Notes: a model not told the origin generated them from the letters alone. DNA of 64,000 nucleotides from Devosia algicola (GCF_028816455.1 NZ_CP118246.1:2432501-2496500); one strand, 5' to 3'. Numbered from the stretch's first letter, positions 43,002 to 53,623 are shown. Made by a program: numbers and translations.

Positions 43002-44375
43002 ATGCAACTCAAGAACAACGCTTATCGCCTCAACGAAACCGTCAAGGGCGTCGAAACCATGACCCGGTTCGCTCTGGCGGTGCTGGCGCTGGCCTCAGGC
43101 GTTTATACCTATCTCGGCGTGCGCGGTCTGCTCGATGGCAGTGCCACATTCGTCTTCTTCGCCGCCATCATTTATTCAGCCGCGGTATCGGTTGCCATCT
43201 ATGCATTCTGGACCTTCATGATGCGGTTCATTCCGTTGGTGGTTAGCGGCATCCAACGCATATCGCTGTTTGTCACCATGGCTATTGGCGCCGTGATGAT
43301 CATCGCCATGTCATCCTGGCTCAATGCCGCCGCCCTGGCCGGTTCGGCAGCACTCGAACAGCACATGGCCGTTACCCTGCAGGGCTATGCCGAGGATATC
43401 GACAATGCGCACGCCAACGCCTTGGCCAGCCAGTCGCTCTTGCCTGACGTGCAACGCGCCGCCGAACGCTTTTCCCGTCTGGCCGCCGACGAGCGCGAAA
43501 GTGGCGCCCTGACCGGATCAACAGGATCAGGAAGCGTGGTACAATTGCTCACCCAGATGTCGGCGCAAATGACCGAGCTTGGCTCGACCATCACCTCGAG
43601 CCGCGATGAGGTTGCGGGCATTTTCACCCAAGGCTCCGAACGCCTCGCCTCGATGCGCGAACTGGTGTCGACGCCCGGCGCCATCGAACCGCGCTCGGAT
43701 CAATTTCAGGCGGAAGCGGTCCAATTGACCGCCCTTATTGCCGCCCTCCAGCAAACCGGGGTCGCAGCATCGGTGCAGCGGGCCTCTGCGGACCTGTCGG
43801 CGGGCTTTATCGCGCCGGTCGCCAACGGCCAAAACCCCGATCTGGCCAGTCGACAGGACCAGGTCATGGAGACGGTTCGAAATTCAGTCGCGACCCAGTC
43901 TGCGGCGCTCAGCGCCGCAGCCAATGAAATTCTGGCCCAGCCCAAAGTGGCACAACGCCGCTTTGTGCCGCTCTCCAGCGCCGAGGCAGTCATCCGCTAT
44001 TGGAGCGATTTTATACCATCATGGGCCGGCGCAATTTCCATCGACTTGCTGCCTGTTGTTTTGGTGCTGGTGCTGATGATCGTCAATGACGCCATGCGGC
44101 GAGACGCGGAATCTCTGGCCGAAGCCGAAAATATCACCGCCGCCGAAATGATTCGCGCCATGACACTGTACCGCCAGATGCAGGAAGCCGACATTGATCT
44201 GCCGCCCGCCATCGCGCCCGCAGAGCCAGCCATCGACCCCGATCAGCGCATTGTTGCCCAAACCGATCCCAAGCCCGACACTGAACCGGCAACCGATCCA
44301 ACGCCCGACACCAGTAGCGTCACGCCGATCGACGCTGCCAAGCGCCAGCGCGGCGACGGTCCGGCTCGCACCTGA
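43002..44375 (+). CDS. membrane protein with large extracytoplasmic helical domain
   Basis: Unrecognised 457-residue protein. I prefer ATG 43002 (MQLKNNAYRLNETVKGVETM), with GGGG nine bases upstream; ATG 42981 is also in frame. Three membrane segments lie at about 20-38, 46-68 and 77-98. A long polar helical domain (about 105-345, rich in Ala, Gln and Ser) is followed by a fourth membrane segment (about 348-366, SIDLLPVVLVLVLMIVND). The cytoplasmic tail is rich in Pro, Asp and Thr. Its stop overlaps the start of the ClpP-like gene (TGATG), suggesting the two work together. Confidence 0.75.
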   Translation: MQLKNNAYRLNETVKGVETMTRFALAVLALASGVYTYLGVRGLLDGSATFVFFAAIIYSAAVSVAIYAFWTFMMRFIPLVVSGIQRISLFVTMAIGAVMIIAMSSWLNAAALAGSAALEQHMAVTLQGYAEDIDNAHANALASQSLLPDVQRAAERFSRLAADERESGALTGSTGSGSVVQLLTQMSAQMTELGSTITSSRDEVAGIFTQGSERLASMRELVSTPGAIEPRSDQFQAEAVQLTALIAALQQTGVAASVQRASADLSAGFIAPVANGQNPDLASRQDQVMETVRNSVATQSAALSAAANEILAQPKVAQRRFVPLSSAEAVIRYWSDFIPSWAGAISIDLLPVVLVLVLMIVNDAMRRDAESLAEAENITAAEMIRAMTLYRQMQEADIDLPPAIAPAEPAIDPDQRIVAQTDPKPDTEPATDPTPDTSSVTPIDAAKRQRGDGPART

Positions 44376-45191
44376 TGGTCACAACTGCCGCCAACGCCCA
44401 CAATGCTGGCCGCAATGGGCCGTTCTACCGCCGCACCCTGGTCTGGCTCGGCAGCATTGATGACGGCTCGATCATGCGGTTCGCATTTTTCGCCCTGCTG
44501 TTTGGAACACTATCGGTTCTCTATGTTGACTTCCGCGAACTGACGGCCGCCGACACCGCCCTTGCGGCTCCCCTGCAGCCAATCCTGCCCCCATTCAGTC
44601 CTGGTGGTCCCGACGCGACGTCGGCGCCCGAGATTACCACCGACCCCGCTATCCTGCGCGCGCCACTGGTCATATCGCTTGAGCCAGGCGGCATATTGCG
44701 CCTGACCGGCACGATCGAGCCCGGATCGGACACTCGATTTGCCAAAGAGATTGCGGCGCGCGGCGAATACGTCGAAACTGTAAGCCTTGATTCGCCGGGA
44801 GGCTCGGTGATGGATGCATTGGCAATCGGTGCCCTTATACGGGACAAAGGCTTTGCGACCGAGGTTGCGGCTGGAGCGCTCTGCGCCTCTTCGTGCCCCT
44901 TGGTGCTGGCGGGTGGCGTCGAGCGTCTGGCCTCGGACAAGGCCGCCATCGGCGTGCATCAGATCTACGCCGCAGCCATGTCAACCGATCCCGTGGCGCT
45001 CAGCCGAACCGCCGGTTTGGCCATATCCAGCGCACAGTCCACCACCGCACGTGTGTCCCGATATCTGACATCATCCGGCGTTGATCCGGCGCTATGGTTG
45101 CACGCGCTCGAGACACCGCCCGATCGATTGTATTATTTATCAACAGAGGAGACTCGAGCGCCTGAAACTTGTCACAAAGATCGTTCACTAA
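44375..45191 (+). CDS. membrane-anchored ClpP-like protease homologue, one frame break
   Basis: ClpP/crotonase-fold protein of the COG3904 type. One membrane segment lies at about 35-52 (MRFAFFALLFGTLSVLYVDF), with the remainder outside the cytoplasm. Fold motifs are LTGTIEPGSDTRFAKEI, SLDSPGGSVMDALAIG, ALCASSCPLVLAGG (likely nucleophile Ser) and IGVHQIYAA (likely catalytic His). AGACT at 45150-45154 stands where GAGCTC is needed; removing the A gives STEELERLKLVTKIVH and a stop at 45191, about 271 residues. This is the only GAGCT break with an inserted A. Protease activity is inferred. Confidence 0.78.
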
Positions 45192-45268
45192 TGCCTTGCG
45201 GACGGAACCCATATCAAGCCGGGACCGTTGATTCACCAATTGTTCACTAAATGGCGGGGAGGCCAACT

Positions 45269-45589
45269 ATGAAAGATAGTCATACGCTTGTCAGGCATCA
45301 GGACATTCGGAATTGGGTCTGCGACAAAAAGGGAATCCCGGCAATTTCGCGGATTCGCGACAACTTTGGCGACGTAAAGTCACGTCTATGCCTGAGCTTT
45401 GACAAACGCCGTCGTGACGCCGCGACGGATCAGGATCAGGACGACGGCATGAGCCCGGTTTCCTGGACGGCCTGGTTGGCGGAGCTCGATCGCCAGCAAC
45501 TCGCCCTCAAGGTTTCTGCCACAAGCACTCAGGATTGTGAATTGGTTCAGCGCCGTGAGGCGGCCAACGACTTGCGTCAGGTAAACTGA
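45269..45589 (+). CDS. small protein related to the 46.5-kb gene
   Basis: 106 residues from ATG 45269, with a GGGGAGG ribosome site. The plan is an N-terminal HQDIRNWVCDKKGIPA motif and a C-terminal PVSWTAWLAELDRQQLALKVS. This matches a family of short conserved hypothetical proteins with a (D/E)IRxWxxxxGG(K/N)P start and an ISWxxWxxxLxxxxLAL end. Function is unknown. The protein at 46500-46800 has the same layout. Confidence 0.7.
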   Translation: MKDSHTLVRHQDIRNWVCDKKGIPAISRIRDNFGDVKSRLCLSFDKRRRDAATDQDQDDGMSPVSWTAWLAELDRQQLALKVSATSTQDCELVQRREAANDLRQVN

Positions 45590-45617
45590 TTAGCACATGG
45601 CGATGGGTGTCGACGGG

Positions 45618-46382
45618 TCAGCGTGCAGTATAGCCCCCGTCGATCACCAGCACTTCACCGGTGACATAGCTGGACGCATCCGAGCATAAATAGACGGCGG
45701 CAGCGCCGATATCCTGTGGGGAGCCGGCACGCTTCATTGGCGTCATGCCGGTCCAGACCGGTGCCCACTCCGCATTGGCAAATCCCCCTGCGGTCATGTC
45801 CGTCTCAATATAGCCGGGCGCTATGGCGTTGACGCGGATATTATCCTCCGCATAGTCGCTCGCCAGACTTTTGGTCAGCATGTGGATGGCCGCCTTGCTG
45901 GCATTGTAGGCCGCCTGACGCTGGGGGATGTTTGAAATATAGCCCGAAATCGAGCCGATATTGAGAATGACGCCGCCCCGCTGCTGGCGCATCGAGTTCA
46001 GTGCGGCCTGACACGCATAAAATACCGAATCCAGATTGATCGCCATTAGGTGCCGGTAGCGTTCGGCAGAAAACCCCACAGTGTCCCCGTGGTCTGCCAC
46101 CCCCGCATTATTGACCAGAATCTCGAGATTGCCGACTAACGCCAATGTGTCCGAGATCAATTTGCCCGGCGCATCGGGATCGCTCATGTCGGCATTGATA
46201 TAATCAACGCGATAACCGGCGTCGCGCAGTTCGGCGAGTGCCGCCGCATTTTCCTGTCGCGAGGAAATTACCAGCCGCGCCCCGGCATCGCCAAGGGCCC
46301 TGGCTATCCCGAGGCCGATCCCGCGTGTGCCCCCTGTGACCAGAGCGGTCTTGCCATCGAGCTTGAATAAATCAAAAATCAT
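45618..46382 (-). CDS. short-chain dehydrogenase/reductase
   Basis: 254-residue SDR starting MIFDLFKLDGKTALVTGG. Cofactor site is TGGTRGIGLGIA; NNAG at about residue 88; catalytic Ser and Tyr-x-x-x-Lys are in GSISGYISNIPQRQAAYNASK. A closing YVTGEVLVIDGGYTAR is typical of the FabG-like SDRs. Similar to gluconate 5-dehydrogenase or 3-ketoacyl reductases, but the substrate is not predictable. Confidence 0.9.
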   Translation of the reverse strand: MIFDLFKLDGKTALVTGGTRGIGLGIARALGDAGARLVISSRQENAAALAELRDAGYRVDYINADMSDPDAPGKLISDTLALVGNLEILVNNAGVADHGDTVGFSAERYRHLMAINLDSVFYACQAALNSMRQQRGGVILNIGSISGYISNIPQRQAAYNASKAAIHMLTKSLASDYAEDNIRVNAIAPGYIETDMTAGGFANAEWAPVWTGMTPMKRAGSPQDIGAAAVYLCSDASSYVTGEVLVIDGGYTAR

Positions 46383-46499
46383 TTGCGCCTCCCAATAAAC
46401 CGAACTTAACTCATTCGGTCGCGCGCGCAACGTGTCGCCGTTACAAGGGAACCATATCGACCTATTGGACTTGAGCTGACACCAAGATAGGAGCGCCAA

Positions 46500-46800
46500 A
46501 TGCCAAAGACCCTCACATCCCACGATGATATTCGCCAATGGACATCGGCGCGCGGTGGCAATCCGATGCTGATGGAGGTGCCCGACGGGTCCGACACCCG
46601 CACGATCCTGCAACTGACATTTGGACAGGAAGCGCTCAATTCCGACAACAATCAGGGTCCCGACCGCATTGGTGGGTTTCAGCTTGTGAGCCTGGGACGA
46701 TTGGTTCGCGGCGCTCGACGACAACAAACTATGGCTGCGCGTGTCCGACGATCCATCGGGCGGCAATGAAGCCGAGTTCGAATTTGTGCCCCGCGACTAG
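46500..46800 (+). CDS. small conserved protein, one frame break
   Basis: 99 residues after correction, starting MPKTLTSHDDIRQWTSARGG at ATG 46500. AGCCT at 46689-46693 breaks the frame between GGFQLVS and WDDWFAALDDNKLWLRVSDD. The corrected end, EAEFEFVPRD, closes at TAG 46800. It has the same layout as the protein at 45269-45589 and belongs to the same short hypothetical family (motif ISWDxWFxxLxxxxLxL). GATAGGAG precedes the start. Function unknown. Confidence 0.75.
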
Positions 46801-46843
46801 GTGGCATTTGGGAGCACTGTTGCGCGCCCCCATGACTATTGGC

Positions 46844-48250
46844 TTACTGCCAGTTGCGAATGTCGACGAAATGCCCGGTTACCGCTGCCGCAACCGCCAT
46901 TTCCGGCGATACCAGATGGGTGCGGCCCTTAAAGCCCTGTCGGCCTTCAAAATTGCGGTTTGATGTCGACGCGCAACGTTCCTGTGGCTTGAGCTTATCG
47001 GCATTCATGGCCAGGCACATAGAGCAGCCGGGCTCGCGCCAATCAAATCCGGCGTCCTTGAAGATGACGTCGAGACCCTCAGCCTCGGCCTGTTCCTTGA
47101 CCAACCCCGAGCCCGGCACAACCATGGCCGACACATTGGCATGAACCTTCTTGCCCTTGATCGCAGCAGCGGCGACCCGCAGATCTTCAATGCGCCCATT
47201 GGTGCATGAACCCAGGAATACCCGGTCCACCGCAATGTCGGTTATCTTGGTACCCGGCTTCAGCCCCATATAGTCCAGCGCCCGCCATTTGGAGGCACGC
47301 TTGTTTTCATCGCCAATGTCATCGGGATTGGGCACTTCGCCCGTGACCGCGATCACATCCTCTGGCGACGACCCCCATGACACGATGGGCGGCAGGTTGG
47401 CGGCATCAAGCACAACAACCTTGTCGTAATGGGCGCCTTCGTCGGTATAGAGCGTTTTCCAATAGTCGAGCGCCATGTCCCAGGCGGTACCGGTTGGCGC
47501 CCGATTGCGGCCTTTGACATAATCAAATGTAATCTGGTCAGGCGCGATCAAGCCGGCGCGCGCGCCGCCTTCGATGGTCATGTTGCAGACCGTCATCCGG
47601 CCTTCCATCGACAGCGCTTCAATAGCTTCGCCCGCGAATTCAATCACATGACCATTGCCGCCCGCCGTGCCGATTTCACCGATGATCGCCAAAATGATGT
47701 CCTTGGCGGTAACATGGGGCGGCAATTTGCCATCGACGCGAACCAGCATGTTCTTGGCTTTTTGCTGGATCAGGGTCTGTGTGGCCAGCACATGTTCGAC
47801 TTCGGACGTGCCGATGCCGTGTGCCAACGCACCAAACGCGCCGTGGGTCGAGGTATGGCTATCACCGCACACGATTGTCATGCCCGGTAGGGTAAAGCCC
47901 TGCTCGGGACCGACGATGTGCACAATGCCCTGCCGCTTATCCAATTCATCGAAATACTCGACACCAAATTCGCGGGCGTTTTCGGCCAGTGTATCGACCT
48001 GCAACTTGCTTTCGGGATCATCGATTCCGGCGCTGCGGTCAGTCGTCGGCACATTGTGGTCAACCACGGCCAGCGTGCGTTCAGGATGGCGAACACGACG
48101 TTTGTTGAGGCGCAGGCCTTCGAATGCCTGGGGACTCGTCACTTCATGGACCAGATGCCGGTCAATATAGAGCAGCGAGGTGCCATCATCATTGTTCTGG
48201 ACCAGATGGTCGTCCCAGATCTTGTCGTAAAGCGTGCGGGCCTTGGTCAT
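46844..48250 (-). CDS. leuC: 3-isopropylmalate dehydratase large subunit
   Basis: Fe-S subunit of isopropylmalate isomerase. ATG 48250 starts [17 protein letters not shown], giving 468 residues; the frame stays open six codons upstream. The three cluster-binding Cys are in [13 protein letters not shown] and [24 protein letters not shown] and [13 protein letters not shown]-like sequences are typical. The frame is intact. It is transcribed alone, far from leuB and leuD. Confidence 0.96.
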   Translation of the reverse strand: MTKARTLYDKIWDDHLVQNNDDGTSLLYIDRHLVHEVTSPQAFEGLRLNKRRVRHPERTLAVVDHNVPTTDRSAGIDDPESKLQVDTLAENAREFGVEYFDELDKRQGIVHIVGPEQGFTLPGMTIVCGDSHTSTHGAFGALAHGIGTSEVEHVLATQTLIQQKAKNMLVRVDGKLPPHVTAKDIILAIIGEIGTAGGNGHVIEFAGEAIEALSMEGRMTVCNMTIEGGARAGLIAPDQITFDYVKGRNRAPTGTAWDMALDYWKTLYTDEGAHYDKVVVLDAANLPPIVSWGSSPEDVIAVTGEVPNPDDIGDENKRASKWRALDYMGLKPGTKITDIAVDRVFLGSCTNGRIEDLRVAAAAIKGKKVHANVSAMVVPGSGLVKEQAEAEGLDVIFKDAGFDWREPGCSMCLAMNADKLKPQERCASTSNRNFEGRQGFKGRTHLVSPEMAVAAAVTGHFVDIRNWQ

Positions 48251-48323
48251 GTAATGTGTGTCCAGCAAAGCGTGGGAATGAAGTCTGGAGCCGTTCTAAT
48301 CCCAGCGCCCGCAGGGGTCAAGA

Positions 48324-49592
48324 TTATGAGCCCTCATTGGCCAATCGCTCTGCCCTTTGCTGCATCAGCGTCCGTTCTGCCTGATTTTGCGTCAGGTCGG
48401 CGGCCTTGGTAAAACAAGCCGCTGCCGCTTCAAACCGTCCTAACCGTTCCAGCAACTCCCCGCGTGCCGCCGCAAATAGCGGATACCGCGCCAATGCCTC
48501 GGCATCGACGCAATGCTCGATATGGTCAAGGCCTGCTTGCGCACCGTGCGCCTGCGCGATTGCCACGGCGCGATTTAACTCGATGATCGGGCCGGGATTG
48601 ATCTGGGCCAACTGCCCATAGAGCCGGGCGATCTGGCTCCAGTCCGTCGCTTCAGATCGCGGGGCTCGCGCATGGCAGGCGGCAATCGCGGCCTGCAAAC
48701 CATAGGGCCCCAGTGCCGATGAAAGCGCTTCGGCACGCGCAATGCCCGCCAACCCACGCCCAATCAATGTCCGATCCCAGCGCGCCCGGTTCTGGTCTAT
48801 CAGCAGGATTGGCGTGCCATCGTCATTGCGGCGCGCCATCAGACGCGACGCTTGCAACTCCATCAGGGCAACAAGCCCATGGACTTCAGACTGATCAGGC
48901 AGCATTTGCGCCAGGATACGGCCCATGCGCATGGCTTCCTCGCACAGTTGCGGTCGCATCCAATCCTGCCCTGTGGTTGCTGAATAGCCTTCATTGAAAA
49001 TCAGATACAGGACGCCCAAAACCGCCCCTACCCGCGCCTGTCGTTCGGCGCTGTCGGGAAATTCAAACCGTTCGCCCGCTTCGGCCAACGTTCGCTTGGC
49101 GCGTACGATCCGTTGCGCCATGGTCGCTTCGCTCACCAAAAAGGCGCGGGCGATCTCATTGGTATTCAGCCCGCCGATCAGGCGTAGGGTCAGCGCTGAC
49201 TGTGCCTCGGGCGACAATGCAGGATGGCAGGATACGAACATCAGGTTCAGCAAATCATCGCCCGACCCGGAATCGAGCAATGCTTCGGGGTCGGGCGCCG
49301 CCGACGCGTCGGTCGGCGTCGCTTGCGCAATTTCGGGCAGTTTGCGGGCGACCATGGCATTGTGCCGAAAATAGTCGACAGCGCGACGCTTGGCCGTGGT
49401 CATCAACCAAGCGCCCGGATTATCCGGTACACCCGATTTTGGCCACGACTGCAAGGCACCGACCAGCGCCTCCTGCGCCAACTCCTCCGCCAGGCTGATA
49501 TCGCGCACCATGCGCACCAGCCCCGCCACCAATCTGGGCGCTTCCATGCGCCAGACCGTTTCAATGGCGCGGCTGGTATTGTCGCCGTTCAT
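48324..49592 (-). CDS. ECF42-type sigma factor with C-terminal TPR-like extension
   Basis: 422 residues. Sigma region 2 (about 1-90) includes ARRAVDYFRHN-type sequence (here AKRRAVDYFRHN), and region 4 (about 130-185) includes TNEIARAFLVSEATMAQRI. A long C-terminal helical extension (about 200-420, DUF6596/TPR-like) holds LNRAVAIAQAHGAQAGL and ends ERTLMQQRAERLA. This layout and the adjacent DGPF/YCII gene fit the ECF42 group, which has no classical anti-sigma factor and is thought to be controlled through the extension and the DGPF protein. Confidence 0.88.
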   Translation of the reverse strand: MNGDNTSRAIETVWRMEAPRLVAGLVRMVRDISLAEELAQEALVGALQSWPKSGVPDNPGAWLMTTAKRRAVDYFRHNAMVARKLPEIAQATPTDASAAPDPEALLDSGSGDDLLNLMFVSCHPALSPEAQSALTLRLIGGLNTNEIARAFLVSEATMAQRIVRAKRTLAEAGERFEFPDSAERQARVGAVLGVLYLIFNEGYSATTGQDWMRPQLCEEAMRMGRILAQMLPDQSEVHGLVALMELQASRLMARRNDDGTPILLIDQNRARWDRTLIGRGLAGIARAEALSSALGPYGLQAAIAACHARAPRSEATDWSQIARLYGQLAQINPGPIIELNRAVAIAQAHGAQAGLDHIEHCVDAEALARYPLFAAARGELLERLGRFEAAAACFTKAADLTQNQAERTLMQQRAERLANEGS

Positions 49593-49610
49593 CAGAGCAT
49601 TATGCAGCCG

Positions 49611-50039
49611 TTAGCCATTGGAGATGGGCTTTTGAGCATCCCGAAATTCCTGTTCCTTGGCGAGATGTTCCTCGGTAATGCTATCTGAAACAAAGTCGGA
49701 TGCTTCAAACGCCTTGCGCAACTCAACTTCCATCCCCGGATCAAAGGGGATTCGCTTGCACCATTCCAGCGCCTCTTCGTAGGATTTGGTCTGGATCATC
49801 CAAAATCCAGCGATCAATTCCTTGGTTTCACTGAACGGCCCATCGGTGACGACGATCTTGCCGTTTTCCGATTTGATCCGAGCGCCTTTCGACGAGGGAT
49901 GCAGACCGTCGCCAGCCAGCATCACGCCGGCCTCGATCATTTTCTCGTTGAACACGCCCATTTTGGCGATGGCTTCGGAGGACGGCATGACGCCAGCTTC
50001 GCTGTCTTTATTGGCCTTGACGATGATCATGAAACGCAT
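49611..50039 (-). CDS. DGPF/YCII-related protein partnered with the sigma factor
   Basis: 142 residues from ATG 50039 (MRFMIIVKANKDSEAGVMPS). The family motif VVTDGPFSETKELIAGFWMIQ gives the DGPF name. YCII-like ferredoxin-fold. It lies 18 bases upstream of the sigma gene in the same direction, the arrangement known for ECF42 loci, where the DGPF protein is both neighbour and likely target. Confidence 0.88.
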   Translation of the reverse strand: MRFMIIVKANKDSEAGVMPSSEAIAKMGVFNEKMIEAGVMLAGDGLHPSSKGARIKSENGKIVVTDGPFSETKELIAGFWMIQTKSYEEALEWCKRIPFDPGMEVELRKAFEASDFVSDSITEEHLAKEQEFRDAQKPISNG

Positions 50040-50155
50040 TGGGATACTCCCTTGTTGTACCGGGCCGGTCCCCATGACCTGCCCGAATACCAACACGACG
50101 AACCAATGGTAGCTGGATCGACACGTCAGACAAAATAAATTGTCCGACGGGCAAA

Positions 50156-51750
50156 TTAATGGCGGAAGTGGCGCATGCCGGTAAAGACCATGGCGATGCC
50201 CGCCGCGTCCGCCGCGTCAATCACCTCCTGGTCGCGCATCGATCCACCCGGCTGCACTACGGCGGTTGCACCGGCCTCAACCAATGCCTCAAGCCCGTCA
50301 GCAAACGGAAAAAACGCATCTGAAGCAACGACAGACCCCTGCGTCAGCGCACCTTCATGCCCGGCGGCCTGGGCTGCATCAATGGATTTCCGATGCGCCA
50401 CACGGGCGGAATCGACCCGGCTCATCTGCCCGGCGCCAATGCCTACCGTAGCGCCATCCTTGACGTAAATAATCGCGTTGGATTTGACGTGCTTGGCTAC
50501 TTTTGCCGCCAGTTTCATGTCGGCCAACTCGCCCGCACTGGGCGGTTTTTTGGTGACAATCTTGAGGTCGCAATCATCAATACTGGCGTCGTCACGGGTC
50601 TGTACCAACAACCCGCCCGATACCGAACGTACCGTCAGTCCATCCGCCTTTGGATCGGCAAGTCCGCCCGTCAATAGCAGCCTCAAATTTTTCTTGGCGG
50701 CAATGATCGTGATGGCTTCGGGAGTTGCCGATGGCGCCACGATCACCTCGGTAAACACCTTGACGATCTCGGTGGCGGTTGCCGCATCAATTTCGCGGTT
50801 GATCGCCACTATGCCGCCAAAGGCGCTGACCGGATCGGTACGCAACGCCATGCGATAGGCGTCAATGACATTATCGGCAACGGCCACACCGCACGGGTTG
50901 GCGTGCTTGATGATCGCCACCGCCGCCGTTTCGATCGGATCAAATTCACTCACCAGCTCGAAGGCCGCGTCCGTATCATTGATATTGTTGTAGGAAAGCG
51001 TCTTGCCCTGCACCTGTTTGGCGCTGGCCACACCGGGCCGCTTGTCGCCTGTGGTATAAAATCCTGCCCATTGATGCGGATTTTCGCCATAGCGCATGAC
51101 TTCAACCAATCGCCCCGAAAAGCTGCGATAGGGAATTTCGGGATAATCGATTGCCTTGGCAAACCAGCTCGAAATCGCCCCATCGTAAGCGGCGGTCCGG
51201 GCATAGGCCTTGGCCGCCAACCTCTGGCGCATTTCAAATGGGACGCCACCGGTTTGTGTAATCGCCGCAAGGATCGCCGGGTAATCGGCCGGATCGACCA
51301 CAACCGTGACATAGGCATGGTTCTTGGCCGCCGAGCGGATCATCGCAGGCCCGCCTATATCGATGTTCTCGATAATGGTGTCATAATCGGCGCCCTTGGC
51401 GACGGTTTCCTCAAACGGATACAGATTGACCGCGACCAGCTCGATACCGCCAATATCATGGGCATCCATTGCCGCCTTGTGCTCGGCATTGTCGCGCACC
51501 GCCAAAAGCCCGCCATGCACCTTGGGATGCAGGGACTTGACCCGGCCATCCATCATTTCGGGAAAGCCAGTCAGGCTCCGAAATTTCGCGCACCTTTAGC
51601 CCCGCGTCAGCGATCAGGCGATGCGTGCCACCCGTTGACACCAGGCTCGACCCTGGCTGCCGTCAGCCCCTTGGCAAAGTCCACCATGCCAGCCTTGTCA
51701 AACACCGATAGCATGGCCCGCCCGACCTTGACTGTCTTGCTTTGACTCAT
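50156..51750 (-). CDS. purH: bifunctional AICAR transformylase / IMP cyclohydrolase, two frame breaks
   Basis: Last two steps of IMP synthesis. ATG 51750 starts [20 protein letters not shown]. The N-terminal MGS-like cyclohydrolase domain (to about 200) includes [13 protein letters not shown] and [18 protein letters not shown]; the C-terminal formyltransferase domain includes [12 protein letters not shown] and ends [15 protein letters not shown] at 51643-51647 breaks AARVE/LVSTGG, and AGGCT at 51573-51577 breaks [13 protein letters not shown], only 70 bases apart. Corrected length is 530 residues. A nearby GAGCTGGTG at about 50958 is intact, although the broken site 51643 has the same nine bases. 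Confidence 0.95.
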
Positions 51751-51857
51751 GAACACATTTCCCGATTTGATATGATGGGGGCGCTATAGGCCATATCGGC
51801 GCTTGCGGGCAACTGCCAAGCGCGATTTAGCCTGTCCGTCCCCCGATAGATCGCGGC

Positions 51858-53507
51858 TCAGGACTGCTCCAGCGTCACGATCCAGGCGATTTCGCTGCCC
51901 GCATCGACATCAGTCTCGAGCACCAATTGGTGCGTGCGATGAAACCCGACATAGGACGATTGGCGCACGCTTTCCTCGATCCGCAATTCCGCGCCCTCCC
52001 ACAGAAAACTCCAGACGGCGCCATTGGGCAACACCAGACGCACAATGCCTTCATTGCCAATGCGGCGCACCAAAACACCGGCGGCCAGATGAAACCGTGA
52101 CGTTATGACACCAGAAACGGGTGCCTTGCCCGATCGAACCATGCGATCCTGCCCGACCAGGGTTGTCCCACTCGACAAGAGGGTAATCCGCCGCTCAAGC
52201 GACACGCCGAACCTGCCTGCGTACCCCTCTTGCACCAAACTCAATAATTGATCGGCACTGTTGAGCGTCAGTTTCGGCGCTGCCCCCGTCTGTACCGGCA
52301 TATTGGCCAGAGGTCCCTTTTCGCGAATGCGCGTTGCGCTCTGGGCATTGATGGTGGGCGCCGAATGCGCCACCCCACGCCGGAACAGCAATTTGCTGTC
52401 GGGCATATCCACCGGCGCTGGTCCGCAATTGCCGATGATCAGTTCGGTGCCGTGGCTGAACTCAAACGACAAGGCGCCCGCATGAGACTCGCGGGCAAAC
52501 TCATGTGGTGGCACCTGCCCGCCATCGGCGATAACCACCGCCTCACCATCGCGTAAAATACCGAAGCCGCCCAGCAGCCGACTGACCTGTTTTTGTGGCA
52601 CACCGCTGGCCTGAACCGCGATCAGCACATCATGGGGCAATTGCCCGGTGCCATGGGCGTAGACCGGCTCCCCGCTGCCCAGTGTCATCGCATCAAGTGC
52701 CTGGTGCATCCTTTCAACCTGACCGCCAAGCCGATGTCCCCAGTCGCTGTTGAAATTGGATAGCGCCGATCGCACACTCGCCAATTCTGCCAGCAGTTGC
52801 AGTTGCACACGCGCACTGCGCGACAGGTGCAGGCCATCGGCATCTATCTGGGTGTCCAGAATGTCGTTTAGGCGTAGCGCCGCAGCCTCGATATTGTGTG
52901 ACGTTTCCTGGTCGCAAAGCGCGGCGGCAAGAACCCCGATACTGGCGAGTAACCGATCAATAGGATCATTGATCAGCCTGCATCGCACCTTGAGGCTTTG
53001 AATTTGGGTGCCCAGCGAGCGCATGATGGTGCGGCTTTGCTCGGGGTTGGCGCCTTCGACCAACAAGTCCAGGTGACGCAACCAGTTCATCACGCGCTGC
53101 GCACAGATGCTGGGCGCCCAACTGTCGCGATCGAAATCGCCCGCCCGCCCGATCCAGTCAAGCACCAGCATGCGTGCAAATCCGCGCTCGCCACTATCGC
53201 GGATATCGCGAAAATGGCGCAGCCAGGAAAACGCCAGGAGATTATGACGCCAGTCGATGTGATCCGTCTCGATACCAAACGGCGACACGCCGCCGGTTTC
53301 CACCAGTTTGGATGCCAGCAGATACCGTCCCGCCATCATGTCGCGGACCGCATCGCGATCGCTGGGACGATACTCTGGCAGATTGCCACTATAGCCGGTC
53401 TCGGCCGTTCCGGTCCACGTCCAGCGCAGCAAAGGCATGGTCACCAGCCGATCAGCAATACCACAGCCGAACCGCTTGGCGGCAAATCGCCATGCGTCCA
53501 GCATCAT
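51858..53507 (-). CDS. heparinase II/III-like protein
   Basis: About 549 residues from ATG 53507 (GGGGG ribosome site six bases upstream); an open extension reaches 53549. N-terminal alpha-helical toroid (about 30-290; YLLASKLVETGGVSPFG, NLLAFSWLRHF) and a C-terminal beta-sandwich (about 300-540; FSHGTELIIGNCGP, SSYVGFHRTHQLVLETD). Family members cleave acidic polysaccharides, but in Hyphomicrobiales this gene next to purH is conserved and may act on the envelope. No signal peptide is evident. Confidence 0.85.
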   Translation of the reverse strand: MMLDAWRFAAKRFGCGIADRLVTMPLLRWTWTGTAETGYSGNLPEYRPSDRDAVRDMMAGRYLLASKLVETGGVSPFGIETDHIDWRHNLLAFSWLRHFRDIRDSGERGFARMLVLDWIGRAGDFDRDSWAPSICAQRVMNWLRHLDLLVEGANPEQSRTIMRSLGTQIQSLKVRCRLINDPIDRLLASIGVLAAALCDQETSHNIEAAALRLNDILDTQIDADGLHLSRSARVQLQLLAELASVRSALSNFNSDWGHRLGGQVERMHQALDAMTLGSGEPVYAHGTGQLPHDVLIAVQASGVPQKQVSRLLGGFGILRDGEAVVIADGGQVPPHEFARESHAGALSFEFSHGTELIIGNCGPAPVDMPDSKLLFRRGVAHSAPTINAQSATRIREKGPLANMPVQTGAAPKLTLNSADQLLSLVQEGYAGRFGVSLERRITLLSSGTTLVGQDRMVRSGKAPVSGVITSRFHLAAGVLVRRIGNEGIVRLVLPNGAVWSFLWEGAELRIEESVRQSSYVGFHRTHQLVLETDVDAGSEIAWIVTLEQS

Positions 53508-53623
53508 ACGCCCCCGACCACGCCGGCCGCCACTACTGGTATCAAACAACCGATCAAAGCCTTACTCAACTCAAACTGACTCAATATCAACCTGCCCGAT
53601 GCACCCCATTGCAGCGGTGCCAT

